Shown here: positions 6,971 through 14,783 of the stretch, piece after piece
Numbering within the stretch: position 1 is the stretch's first letter
Layout of the letters: each line of letters begins with the position of its first letter
NCBI GenBank assembly: GCA_050953365.1
Contig: JBMNMN010000018.1
Location: 1-64,000 of the forward strand
DNA: 64,000 nucleotides
Source of the DNA: UBA1426 sp050953365
GTDB lineage: Bacteria; Bacillota; Clostridia; Peptostreptococcales; Anaerovoracaceae
Direction: 5' to 3'
Translations under genes and position numbers: made by a program
Notes under the pieces: generated by a model
Told to the model about the DNA's origin: nothing
Databases searched by the model: none
Seen by the model: only the letters and a program-made list of their open reading frames with translations

Positions 6971-8443
6971 ATGTTAATGACAGGAGCTCAATATATTGAA
7001 AGTTTGAGGAAACTCAAAACAAGAGTGTACATGTTCGGCGAAAAGGTGGACAACTGGGTAGATCATCCGATTATTCGTCCGTCCATTAACTCCGTAAAAA
7101 TGACCTATGACCTTGCCCACGATCCGGAATATGCGGATCTTATGACAGCAAAATCCAATCTTACCGGTGAAGTTGTAAACCGTTTCTGCCACTTGCATCA
7201 GAGCACAGACGATCTGCGTAAAAAGGTTAAGATGCAGAGACTCTTAGGACAAAAGACAGGTTCCTGTTTCCAAAGATGTGTCGGTATGGACGCGTTCAAT
7301 GCTGAATATTCCACTACATATGAAATTGATAAGAAGTATGGAACAGAGTATCACAAGAGATTTGTAAATTATCTCAAATACGTTCAGGAAAATGACCTGA
7401 CGGTAGACGGCGCTATGACCGATCCCAAGGGTGATCGCTCCAAATCTCCGAGCCAGCAGGAAGACCCGGATCTCTACGTTCACGTAGTTGAAAAGAGAGA
7501 AGACGGTATTGTGGTTAGAGGCGCAAAGGCGCACCAGACAGGTTCCGTTAACTCCCATGAGCATCTGGTTATGCCTACGATTTCCCTTACCGAAGCTGAC
7601 AAAGCCTATGCGGTTTCCTTTGCGGTTCCTTCGGATGCGGATGGACTGTTCATGATTTACGGCAGACAGTCCTGCGATACCAGAAAACTGGAGGAAGGCG
7701 CAGACATCGATCTCGGTAACAAAGAGTTCGGCGGTCAGGAAGCCCTCGTTGTATTCGATGACGTGTTTGTTCCCTGGGAAAGAGTCTTCATGTGTGAAGA
7801 ATGGGATTTTGCAGGCATGTTAGTTGAGAGATTTGCCGGTTACCACAGACAGAGCTACGGCGGCTGCAAGGTTGGCGTAGGCGACGTTCTCATCGGCGCA
7901 GCTGCTTTGGCGGCAGATTATAACGGTGTCAGCAAAGCGTCACATGTTAAAGATAAGCTCATCGAAATGACACATCTCAACGAAACTCTCTATTGTTGCG
8001 GAATCGCATGCTCTTCGGAAGGCCATCCTACAGAGGCAGGCAACTACGAGATCGATATGCTTCTAGCCAACGTCTGCAAGCAGAACGTCACAAGATTCCC
8101 CTATGAGATTGTCAGATTGGCAGAAGACATTGCCGGCGGAGTTATGGTGACCATGCCTTCAGAGAAAGACTTCAAGTCCGATCTGAAAGTCGGAAAGAAC
8201 GGCGAAACCATTGGCGAGCTGTGCAACAAGTTCTTCAAGGGATCCCCGGTGACTTCCACCGAGAACAGAACGCGGATTCTCCGCTTCATCGAGAACCTTG
8301 CTCTCGGAACTGCGGCTGTCGGCTATAGAACCGAGTCCATGCACGGAGCCGGTTCACCGCAGGCACAGAGAATCATGATCGCAAGACAAGGCAACATCGA
8401 GGCGAAGAAAGAGCTTGCAAAGACCCTTGCAGGCATCAAATAA
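6971..8443 (+). CDS. abfD: 4-hydroxybutyryl-CoA dehydratase / vinylacetyl-CoA isomerase
   Basis: This 490-residue flavoprotein dehydrates 4-hydroxybutyryl-CoA to crotonyl-CoA through a ketyl-radical mechanism using FAD and a [4Fe-4S] cluster. The sequence matches clostridial AbfD along its whole length from memory. The cluster ligands are visible at C99 and C103 (CFQRC) and in the HRQSYGGC segment, corresponding to His292 and Cys299. The ATG at 6971 is chosen because AAAAGGAG ends eight bases upstream; a GTG at 6962 lies inside that ribosome site. It is followed by a small Cys-rich gene, abfT and abfH, which together form the 4-hydroxybutyrate branch of aminobutyrate fermentation. A sigma-54 promoter lies upstream, suggesting substrate-dependent induction. 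Confidence 0.97.
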   Translation: MLMTGAQYIESLRKLKTRVYMFGEKVDNWVDHPIIRPSINSVKMTYDLAHDPEYADLMTAKSNLTGEVVNRFCHLHQSTDDLRKKVKMQRLLGQKTGSCFQRCVGMDAFNAEYSTTYEIDKKYGTEYHKRFVNYLKYVQENDLTVDGAMTDPKGDRSKSPSQQEDPDLYVHVVEKREDGIVVRGAKAHQTGSVNSHEHLVMPTISLTEADKAYAVSFAVPSDADGLFMIYGRQSCDTRKLEEGADIDLGNKEFGGQEALVVFDDVFVPWERVFMCEEWDFAGMLVERFAGYHRQSYGGCKVGVGDVLIGAAALAADYNGVSKASHVKDKLIEMTHLNETLYCCGIACSSEGHPTEAGNYEIDMLLANVCKQNVTRFPYEIVRLAEDIAGGVMVTMPSEKDFKSDLKVGKNGETIGELCNKFFKGSPVTSTENRTRILRFIENLALGTAAVGYRTESMHGAGSPQAQRIMIARQGNIEAKKELAKTLAGIK

Positions 8444-8466
8444 GTTAACGCGATTATGTAATGTAA

Positions 8467-8490
8467 GGGACGGTTCCTTCTGGGACCGTC
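8467..8490 (+). other. Intercistronic hairpin after abfD
   Basis: A 10-bp stem (GGACGGTTCC with GGGACCGTCC, loop TTCT) follows abfD but has only a poor T-run. It may be a weak terminator or a processing and stability element that lets abfD be expressed more strongly than the genes behind it. Confidence 0.55.
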
Positions 8491-8526
8491 CTTCTAAGAA
8501 TTAAAACAATTTGGAGCGAGCAGTAA

Positions 8527-8820
8527 ATGTTTTGTGGAGTAAAGTTTTGCGGGGGCTGCAATCCCAGATTTGAGAGGGGCAAAGTATTAGAACAGCTGAA
8601 GGAACACTTTGCAGATCGAATAGAATTTTCGTATGCGCAGGAAGGAACCGAATACGATATATTGCTGATCATCGGAGGCTGCGCTAATTGTTGCGCTTCA
8701 TTTTGCCAATATAAGACTAAAAAAGGCAATATCAAGCTTTGGGATGGCAGCCATGTAGAACGGATCATTGAGGAATTTGAACGAGAACTATCCTCGGCGG
8801 CCGGCGCCGACGAGAGATGA
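8527..8820 (+). CDS. Small cysteine-rich protein of unknown function inside the abf cluster
   Basis: I do not recognise this 97-residue protein. It has two cysteine groups, CGVKFCGGC at residues 3-11 and GCANCCASFC near 56-65, separated by a charged region; no signal peptide or membrane helix is apparent. The spacing could suit a metal or Fe-S site or thiol chemistry. It lies in the same direction between abfD and abfT, with gaps of 83 and 48 bases, so co-transcription is likely. A role in maturing the oxygen-sensitive [4Fe-4S] dehydratase is a guess from location. The ribosome site is weak (GGAGCGAG), so expression may be lower than its neighbours. Confidence 0.7.
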   Translation: MFCGVKFCGGCNPRFERGKVLEQLKEHFADRIEFSYAQEGTEYDILLIIGGCANCCASFCQYKTKKGNIKLWDGSHVERIIEEFERELSSAAGADER

Positions 8821-8868
8821 TAAAGCATCAATGACATACAATTTATGATCAAAAGAGGAGGTAATACT

Positions 8869-10176
8869 ATGAGCTGGAAGGATGATTACAAGAGGAAGTT
8901 ATGTACTCCGGAAGAGGCGGTAAAGCATATCAAAAGCGGAGACACGGTGGTTTTGGCTCACTGCGTCGGTGAACCCCCGGCACTGGTTGAGGCCATGGTA
9001 AAGTGCGCAGATCAATATGAAAATGTGGAAATCAAGCATATGGTCAGTCTGGGCAGCGGCGCCTATGCACAGCCGGGCATGGAAAAGCATTTTCGGGTGA
9101 ACCCCATGTTCCTCAGCGCCAATGTGAGATGCGCCGTTGAAGAGGGAAGAGGAGACTATACTCCGACTTTCTTCCACGAAGTGCCCAAATTGATCCGCGA
9201 AGGAAAGCTCAAATGCGACGTGGCAATGGCGCAGGTATCCCCGCCGGATGAAAACGGGTATTGCAGTCTGGGAACCTCCGTGGACTATACCTGGCAGGCC
9301 ATTAAGACGGCAAAGCTGGTATTGGTTCAGGTGAACGATCAGATGCCCAGGACCTTCGGGGACAAGGTGCATGTGGACGATTTTGACTATATCGTTGAGG
9401 CCTCCACACCTCTGTTTGAAATAAAACCTCCTAAAATTACAGAGGTGGAAGAAAAGATCGGCCGCTATTGCGCGTCTCTAATCGAGGACGGATCTACTTT
9501 GCAATTAGGTATCGGCGGTATTCCGGATGCGGTCATGCTTTTCCTTGATGATAAAAAGGACCTTGGAATCCACTCCGAAATGATTTCTGACGGAACGCTG
9601 GCGCTTTACGAAAAGGGTGTTATCACCGGGAAATATAAGAATTTTGACAAAGAAAAAATGACGGTCACCTTCCTTATGGGAACGAGAAAACTCTATGATT
9701 TTGCCCATGAAAATCCCGTCGTAGAGCTGAGAACGGTAGACTACACTAACCATCCGGCGGTTATCATGAAACAGCATAAGATGGTTTCCATTAACTCTGC
9801 TATTCAAGTGGATCTGCAGGGACAGGTAGTTGCGGAAGCAATGGGCCTCCGTCAGTTCTCCGGCGTAGGAGGTCAGGTGGACTTTGTTCGTGGTGTTGCC
9901 ATGGGTGAAGGCGGAAAAGCTATTATTGCCATGCCGTCCGTTACAATAAAGAAGGATGGGACTATGATCTCTAAGATAGTCGCATTTGTGGATCATGGAG
10001 CTCCGATTACTACATCCAGAAACGATGTAGACTATGTGGTTACAGAGTACGGCATTGCGCCTTTAAAGGGCAAGTGTCTGAGAGAGCGGGCAAGGAATCT
10101 TATCAACATTGCTCATCCAAGCGTACGTGATGAGTTGGCAGAAGAATTTGAACGTCGTTTCTTTGAAAAATTTTAA
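8869..10176 (+). CDS. abfT: 4-hydroxybutyrate CoA-transferase
   Basis: This 435-residue protein belongs to the acetyl-CoA hydrolase/transferase family. It moves CoA from acetyl-CoA (or butyryl-CoA) to 4-hydroxybutyrate, making the substrate of AbfD. The catalytic glutamate that forms the glutamyl-CoA thioester is E237 (HSEMISDG), and the oxyanion-loop glycine motif GIGGIPDAV lies just before it. A start at 8869 is supported by GAGGAGGT seven bases upstream; an in-frame ATG at 8845 has no ribosome site. The gene is followed after 12 bases by abfH, forming a tight pair. Specificity for 4-hydroxybutyrate over acetate or butyrate is inferred from the cluster. Confidence 0.93.
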   Translation: MSWKDDYKRKLCTPEEAVKHIKSGDTVVLAHCVGEPPALVEAMVKCADQYENVEIKHMVSLGSGAYAQPGMEKHFRVNPMFLSANVRCAVEEGRGDYTPTFFHEVPKLIREGKLKCDVAMAQVSPPDENGYCSLGTSVDYTWQAIKTAKLVLVQVNDQMPRTFGDKVHVDDFDYIVEASTPLFEIKPPKITEVEEKIGRYCASLIEDGSTLQLGIGGIPDAVMLFLDDKKDLGIHSEMISDGTLALYEKGVITGKYKNFDKEKMTVTFLMGTRKLYDFAHENPVVELRTVDYTNHPAVIMKQHKMVSINSAIQVDLQGQVVAEAMGLRQFSGVGGQVDFVRGVAMGEGGKAIIAMPSVTIKKDGTMISKIVAFVDHGAPITTSRNDVDYVVTEYGIAPLKGKCLRERARNLINIAHPSVRDELAEEFERRFFEKF

Positions 10177-10188
10177 GGAGGTAGGGAG

Positions 10189-11307
10189 ATGCTGGCACTG
10201 AGAGTTGTTCCAAAGATATACTATTTCGATACCTTTAAAGAATTCCACGATGAGTTCAAAGTGGGAAAAAACGATCTGGTAGTAACCAACGAATGGCTTT
10301 ACACGCCATACATGAAACCCCTCGGAATTGAAACAAACGTTATTTTCCAGGAAAAATTCGGAGCCGGAGAACCTTCCGATGAGATGATCGATGCCATGGC
10401 GATGGAAATGAAGAAGTACGATTTTGATCGCATCATCGCTTTCGGAGGCGGCACTATCGTTGATATCTGTAAAATTTTAGCCCTGGATGTTCCGGAGAAA
10501 TCCGTCGACCTGTTTACCGGTGCCGTTGCGCCGGTAAAGAAAAAGCAGCTGGTGGTTGTACCCACAACCTGCGGAACGGGCAGTGAAGTGACCAATGTGG
10601 CCATTGCAGAGCTCAAATCTCTTAAAACAAAGAAGGGAATTGCAGTAGAAGAAACTTATGCAGATATTGCCGTTCTCGTACCCGAAACCATAAACGGACT
10701 TCCGTATAAGTTCTTTGTTACAAGCTCCGTCGATGCGTTAATCCATGCCATTGAATCTTACCTCTCGCCGAAGGCATCTCCTTTCACCGAGATGTATTCC
10801 TTGCAGGCCATTAAGATGATTATGGAGGGATATAAGGAAATCGTTGCCAACGGAGAGGATGCGCGGTTCAAGTATTTGAAGAATTTCGTCCTCGCTTCCA
10901 ACTACGCCGGAATCGCTTTCGGAAATGCGGGTTGCGCTGCGGTTCACGCCCTGTCCTATTCCATCGGCGGCGCGTTCCACGTTCCTCACGGTGAAGCGAA
11001 TTACCAGTTCTTCACGGAAGTCTTCAAGATGTACATGCGCAAGGATCCGAAAGGAAAGATCGTACAAGCCACGAAGATCTTTGCCGATGCGCTTGGCTGC
11101 GATCCGGAGGGCGACGTTTACGGAGAACTTGAGAAGTTCCTCAACAAGCTTATCGTGAAGAAGCCCTTAAGAGAGTACGGCATGGTTGAATCCCAGATTG
11201 ACGAATTCACGGACATGACCATTGCCAACCAGCAGAGACTTCTGGCAAATAACTACGTATTCTTAGAAAGAGATGAGATCAGAGAGATCTTTGCAAACTT
11301 GTATTAG
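10189..11307 (+). CDS. abfH: NAD-dependent 4-hydroxybutyrate dehydrogenase
   Basis: This 372-residue enzyme of the iron-containing alcohol dehydrogenase family reduces succinate semialdehyde to 4-hydroxybutyrate with NADH. The NAD loop GGGTIVD lies near residue 85, and the metal ligands are seen in SVDALIHAIE and in AVHALSYSIGGAFHVPHGE. Length is right for clostridial 4-hydroxybutyrate dehydrogenases. The ribosome site AAGGAGG is close to the ATG. It is the last gene of the abf cluster, closed by a strong terminator at 11319. No aminotransferase or CoA-acylating semialdehyde dehydrogenase is next to it, so the source of succinate semialdehyde (4-aminobutyrate or succinate) is not settled by this window. 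Confidence 0.93.
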   Translation: MLALRVVPKIYYFDTFKEFHDEFKVGKNDLVVTNEWLYTPYMKPLGIETNVIFQEKFGAGEPSDEMIDAMAMEMKKYDFDRIIAFGGGTIVDICKILALDVPEKSVDLFTGAVAPVKKKQLVVVPTTCGTGSEVTNVAIAELKSLKTKKGIAVEETYADIAVLVPETINGLPYKFFVTSSVDALIHAIESYLSPKASPFTEMYSLQAIKMIMEGYKEIVANGEDARFKYLKNFVLASNYAGIAFGNAGCAAVHALSYSIGGAFHVPHGEANYQFFTEVFKMYMRKDPKGKIVQATKIFADALGCDPEGDVYGELEKFLNKLIVKKPLREYGMVESQIDEFTDMTIANQQRLLANNYVFLERDEIREIFANLY

Positions 11308-11318
11308 TACGTGATCCA

Positions 11319-11355
11319 AGCCGGACAGGGAAAATGGAGCCTGTCCGGCTTTTTT
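11319..11355 (+). terminator. Intrinsic terminator after abfH
   Basis: An 11-bp stem (AGCCGGACAGG with CCTGTCCGGCT) is followed by six T residues, just after the abfH stop. It ends the abf transcript. Confidence 0.92.
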
Positions 11356-11394
11356 AATGAACAATTAGGCGCATGTCGGATAGTATTTACGCAC

Positions 11395-11504
11395 GATAGG
11401 AGTATCTCCTTGGAAACCGGCGGCATTTTTGATGCGCACCGGCAAATCAACAGCGCATAAAATGCCGTAAGATGTTGACGGTTTCTACGGAGATACGTCC
11501 TATC
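11395..11504. repeat. Long imperfect hairpin repeat, copy 1 of 3
   Basis: A 110-base element begins GATAGGAGTATCTCC and ends GGAGATACGTCCTATC, so its ends are inverted repeats. The inner arms GGCATTTTT..ATGCGC and GCGCATAAAATGCC also pair. The whole folds into one hairpin of about 40 bp with bulges. This is the most diverged of the three copies. No gene is visible in the stretch 11356-11808, which consists mainly of these copies. Confidence 0.9.
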
Positions 11505-11513
11505 ATGCCGACT

Positions 11514-11621
11514 GATAGGAGTATCTCCTCGGAAACCGGCGGCATTTTTGATGCGCCCCGACAAAATCAGCGCATAAAATGCCGTAAGAGGTTCACGGTT
11601 TCTACGGAGATACATCCCATC
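11514..11621. repeat. Long imperfect hairpin repeat, copy 2 of 3
   Basis: This 108-base copy is nearly identical to copy 3 and starts nine bases after copy 1. The terminal arm carries one change (TCCCATC for TCCTATC), tolerated as a G-T pair. Short minus-strand open frames across the copies are products of the repeat and are not genes. Confidence 0.9.
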
Positions 11622-11656
11622 ATGTGTACGTAAATCAATACACAATTGTATGCATT

Positions 11657-11764
11657 GATAGGAGTATCTCCTCGGAAACCGGCGGCATTTTTGATGCGCC
11701 CCGACAAAACCAGCGCATAAAATGCCGTAAGAGGTTCACGGTTTCTACGGAGATACATCCTATC
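11657..11764. repeat. Long imperfect hairpin repeat, copy 3 of 3
   Basis: This 108-base copy, 35 bases after copy 2, has intact GATAGGA/TCCTATC ends. High identity between copies 2 and 3 indicates recent duplication or gene conversion. It ends about 45 bases before the EFR1 ferredoxin gene, so it could affect that gene's expression. Confidence 0.9.
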
Positions 11765-11808
11765 ATGCATAAGTAGAATCATGTATAATTATATAGGAGG
11801 GTGAGCCG

Positions 11809-12579
11809 ATGATTTTTTGTTTTTCCGGTACCGGAAATTCTCTGTCCGTTGCTAAGACGCTTTCCGCGGCCTGCGATGACACTCTTCTATCAATTCCCGA
11901 AGAAATGAAACGAAACAGGCAGAGCTATAAGTACTTCCTCGGTGAGGGCGAGTCTATTGGGTTCGTCTTTCCAGTTTACGCCTGGGCAGCTCCTGCAATG
12001 GTTATGGAGTTCATTGAAAAGCTATCCATTCCAAACTATGAAGATAACTACACATACTCCGTAGCAACCTGCGGCGATTTTATAGGTAACACTATGGAGG
12101 CTTTAATAAAGGTTTTGAAAAAGAAAGGGCTCACACTGCACAGCAGCTTCTCGGTCGTTATGCCCAGCAATTATATTATTTTGTCTGACGTGGACTCTGA
12201 AGAGATAGAAGAGAAAAAGCTTCGGGAAGCCGATATACGTATGAAATATATTGCAGAGATTATTCGTGACCGGAAAAGAGGTGTCTTTGACGTTAAGAAG
12301 GGTCCCGTCCCCGTGTTTTTAACGAATGTTATCAATCCTTTATTTAATAAGTATGCAAGGACAGCGGACAAATTTTATGCAACGGATGTCTGCACTTCAT
12401 GTGGACGATGTGAAGAAATATGCCCTGTCGGGAGTATAGCAGTTAACGGTAAGCCTGCCTGGGGCAAGGACTGTACCCAATGTCTGGCTTGCATCAACAG
12501 TTGCCCTGTAAAGGCGATTCAGTATGGAAAGAAGACGATCAATAAAGGCAGATATCTGCATCCCATTCTGAGAAAATAA
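11809..12579 (+). CDS. EFR1-type flavodoxin-ferredoxin fusion protein
   Basis: This 256-residue protein begins with a flavodoxin-like domain (FSGTGNSLSVAK at residues 4-15 is the FMN phosphate loop) and ends with two [4Fe-4S] ferredoxin motifs (CTSCGRCEEICP and CTQCLACINSCP, residues about 198-240). This is the EFR1-family arrangement common in Clostridia, likely moving low-potential electrons between cytoplasmic partners that are not identifiable here. The ribosome site GGAGGGTGA sits close to the ATG and TATAAT lies a few bases further upstream. It is transcribed alone, between the hairpin repeats and the aconitase operon. Confidence 0.88.
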   Translation: MIFCFSGTGNSLSVAKTLSAACDDTLLSIPEEMKRNRQSYKYFLGEGESIGFVFPVYAWAAPAMVMEFIEKLSIPNYEDNYTYSVATCGDFIGNTMEALIKVLKKKGLTLHSSFSVVMPSNYIILSDVDSEEIEEKKLREADIRMKYIAEIIRDRKRGVFDVKKGPVPVFLTNVINPLFNKYARTADKFYATDVCTSCGRCEEICPVGSIAVNGKPAWGKDCTQCLACINSCPVKAIQYGKKTINKGRYLHPILRK

Positions 12580-12693
12580 TGGAATATTCCGGTAATAGAA
12601 TATTTCAGAAATAGTTGTTGTCAAAAAGTTCTTCTCATCTTTTTTAATTTCTATGCACTTTTATGATCCTATACAAGGGTTCATGTTTTTTGG

Positions 12694-12722
12694 TTGACAG
12701 ATAAAAGCGAAAGCCCTATAAT
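12694..12722 (+). promoter_or_regulatory. Sigma-70 promoter of the aconitase operon
   Basis: TTGACA at 12694-12699 and TATAAT at 12717-12722 with a 17-base spacer match the consensus exactly. The -10 box overlaps the inverted repeat at 12718-12743. The leader to the aconitase start is about 90 bases. Confidence 0.85.
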
Positions 12723-12743
12723 TGTATACAAGAATACAATTAT
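12718..12743 (+). promoter_or_regulatory. Likely GntR operator over the aconitase promoter
   Basis: ATAATTGTAT and ATACAATTAT form a perfect 10-bp inverted repeat with a six-base centre. Within it TTGTATACAA (12722-12731) is a palindrome of the form bound by many FCD-type GntR regulators. It covers the -10 box and the start of transcription, so binding would repress. The last gene of the operon encodes such a regulator, suggesting feedback control. Confidence 0.65.
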
Positions 12744-12816
12744 AATCGGGGAATTGAAACCAAGCGTCAGAACGTCTTAAATCGACACAAAAAGCGAAGG
12801 AAAGGACATAGCAATT

Positions 12817-14754
12817 ATGAAAGGCACACTCACTTACAAGATATTGAAGGATCATTTAATCAGCGGGGATTTGAAGCCCGGCGAGGAAATTACCGTCCGC
12901 ATCGATCAAACTCTGACCCAGGATTCAACGGGGACCATGGTTTACCTTCAGCTGGAGGCTATGAATGTGGACCGGATTAAAACGGAACTGTCCGTTGCAT
13001 ATATCGATCATAATACATTGCAGACCGGTTTTGAAAATGCCGACGATCACGCCTTTATCGAAAGTGTAGCCAAACGCCACGGCATATTGTTTTCCAAACC
13101 GGGAAACGGCATATGCCATCAACTCCATCTGGAAAATTACGGAATCCCGGGTAAGACTCTCCTTGGATCCGACAGCCACACGCCTACCGGGGGCGGTTTA
13201 GGCATGATAGCCATCGGCGCGGGCGGACTGGATGTGGCCGTTGCCATGGCACAGGGAAGCTATAGTCTTAAGGTTCCGCAGGTCGTTGGAGTCAAGCTTA
13301 CCGGAAAGCTGCTGCCCTGGGTATCCGCTAAGGATGTAATTCTTCATATTCTCCGCGTTCTGACCGTGAAGGGCGGCGTGGGAAAGGTGATTGAATATTT
13401 CGGCGAAGGCGTCGCCACTTTGTCGGTAACGGATCGGGCCACCATTACGAATATGGGAGCGGAGCTTGGCGCTACCACCTCCGTCTTCCCCAGCGACGAA
13501 AATACGAAGGCTTATTTGGCGTCTCAGGGCAGGGAAAAAGATTATGTGCCTTTGTCAGCGGATGCGGATGCGGAATACGATCATATTCTCGAGGTAAATC
13601 TTTCTGAATTAGTACCTTTGGCTGCCAAGCCTCACAGCCCTGACAATGTGGCTCCCGTGGCGGAAATCGGACCCATTGTCATCCACCAGGTAGCCATCGG
13701 AAGCTGTACCAACTCTTCTTATGCGGATTTGATGAAAGTGGCAGAGATCCTCAAAGGAAGGAAAGTCCATCCGGATGTCAGCTTGGTCATCTCTCCGGGC
13801 TCCAGTAAAATTCTCTCCAAGCTGGCGGAGAATGGAGCTCTGGCGCATATGATAAACGCCGGAGCCAGGGTGATCGAATGCGCTTGCGGTCCGTGCATCG
13901 GAATGGGACAGGCCCCCAGATCCGGCGGTGTATCTCTGAGAACTTTTAACCGCAACTTCAAAGGACGCAGCGGTACGGCGGATGCAGAGGTTTACTTGGT
14001 CAGTCCCGAAACCGCGGCCATTTCAGCCGTTATGGGCGTTTTGACCGACGGAATGAAGAGCGGGTTTGATCTTCCGGAGATTGAAGAGGCAGTCTTTAAA
14101 CCCAACGATAATTACATGGTCTATCCGGAAGGTTTCAACAAGCAGAATACGCCTCTGGTCATGGGACCCAACATCAAACCCTTCCCGCTTAATAAACCCA
14201 TGGGAGACACGATCGAAGGCAGCGTAGTGTTGGTTGCGGAGGACAATATAACCACGGATGACATCATGCCCTCCAATGCGAAACTTCTCCCGTATCGGTC
14301 CAATATCCCCCATCTGTCCAATTACTGTTTTTCAACCATTGATGAAGGCTTTCCCGCACGCTGTAAGGCAGCAGAGGACGGCATCATCATTGCCGGGGCC
14401 AATTACGGACAGGGAAGCAGCAGAGAGCATGCAGCTCTGGTACCGCTCTATTTGGGGATTCGATTTGTCATCGCTAAGTCCTATGCGAGGATTCACCGCT
14501 CCAACCTGATCAACAGCGGAATCCTGCCCTTGGTCTTTGCCAATCCGGAGGATTACAATGATTTCGTTTTAGGACAGAGACTGCGCATCGAGAACGCAAA
14601 ACAAGAAATGGGCAAGAATACAATCATCGTCAAGAACCTGGATACGGGGAAGGAATATGAAACCGTTGGGAACTTTACGCCGGAGGAGCATGCAATTCTG
14701 TTGGCCGGCGGAAAGATCAACATGATCAAGGATGCGGCAGGTATACGAGAATAG
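12817..14754 (+). CDS. Aconitate hydratase
   Basis: This 645-residue aconitase interconverts citrate and isocitrate with a [4Fe-4S] cluster. The three cluster cysteines lie in GSCTNSSY (one) and CACGPCIGMG (two, spaced CxxC), and the C-terminal swivel domain carries the conserved QGSSREHAAL segment. Its length fits the shorter aconitase form found in anaerobes. The start has GAAAGGA about 12 bases upstream, a slightly long spacing. It is followed after 29 bases by an isocitrate dehydrogenase-like gene and then a GntR regulator. The group probably supplies 2-oxoglutarate for glutamate synthesis; citrate synthase is not in the window. Confidence 0.93.
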   Translation: MKGTLTYKILKDHLISGDLKPGEEITVRIDQTLTQDSTGTMVYLQLEAMNVDRIKTELSVAYIDHNTLQTGFENADDHAFIESVAKRHGILFSKPGNGICHQLHLENYGIPGKTLLGSDSHTPTGGGLGMIAIGAGGLDVAVAMAQGSYSLKVPQVVGVKLTGKLLPWVSAKDVILHILRVLTVKGGVGKVIEYFGEGVATLSVTDRATITNMGAELGATTSVFPSDENTKAYLASQGREKDYVPLSADADAEYDHILEVNLSELVPLAAKPHSPDNVAPVAEIGPIVIHQVAIGSCTNSSYADLMKVAEILKGRKVHPDVSLVISPGSSKILSKLAENGALAHMINAGARVIECACGPCIGMGQAPRSGGVSLRTFNRNFKGRSGTADAEVYLVSPETAAISAVMGVLTDGMKSGFDLPEIEEAVFKPNDNYMVYPEGFNKQNTPLVMGPNIKPFPLNKPMGDTIEGSVVLVAEDNITTDDIMPSNAKLLPYRSNIPHLSNYCFSTIDEGFPARCKAAEDGIIIAGANYGQGSSREHAALVPLYLGIRFVIAKSYARIHRSNLINSGILPLVFANPEDYNDFVLGQRLRIENAKQEMGKNTIIVKNLDTGKEYETVGNFTPEEHAILLAGGKINMIKDAAGIRE

Positions 14755-14783
14755 GAAAAGGCATTTGGACAAAGGAGAAGACA

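Noticed and set aside
11395..11764. CRISPR array
   Set aside because: Only three copies of about 108 bases that are themselves hairpins, with spacers of 9 and 35 bases and no cas genes.
11304..11782. Minus-strand protein genes across the hairpin repeats
   Set aside because: Open frames arise from the repeat sequence, are repetitive and have no ribosome sites or family resemblance.
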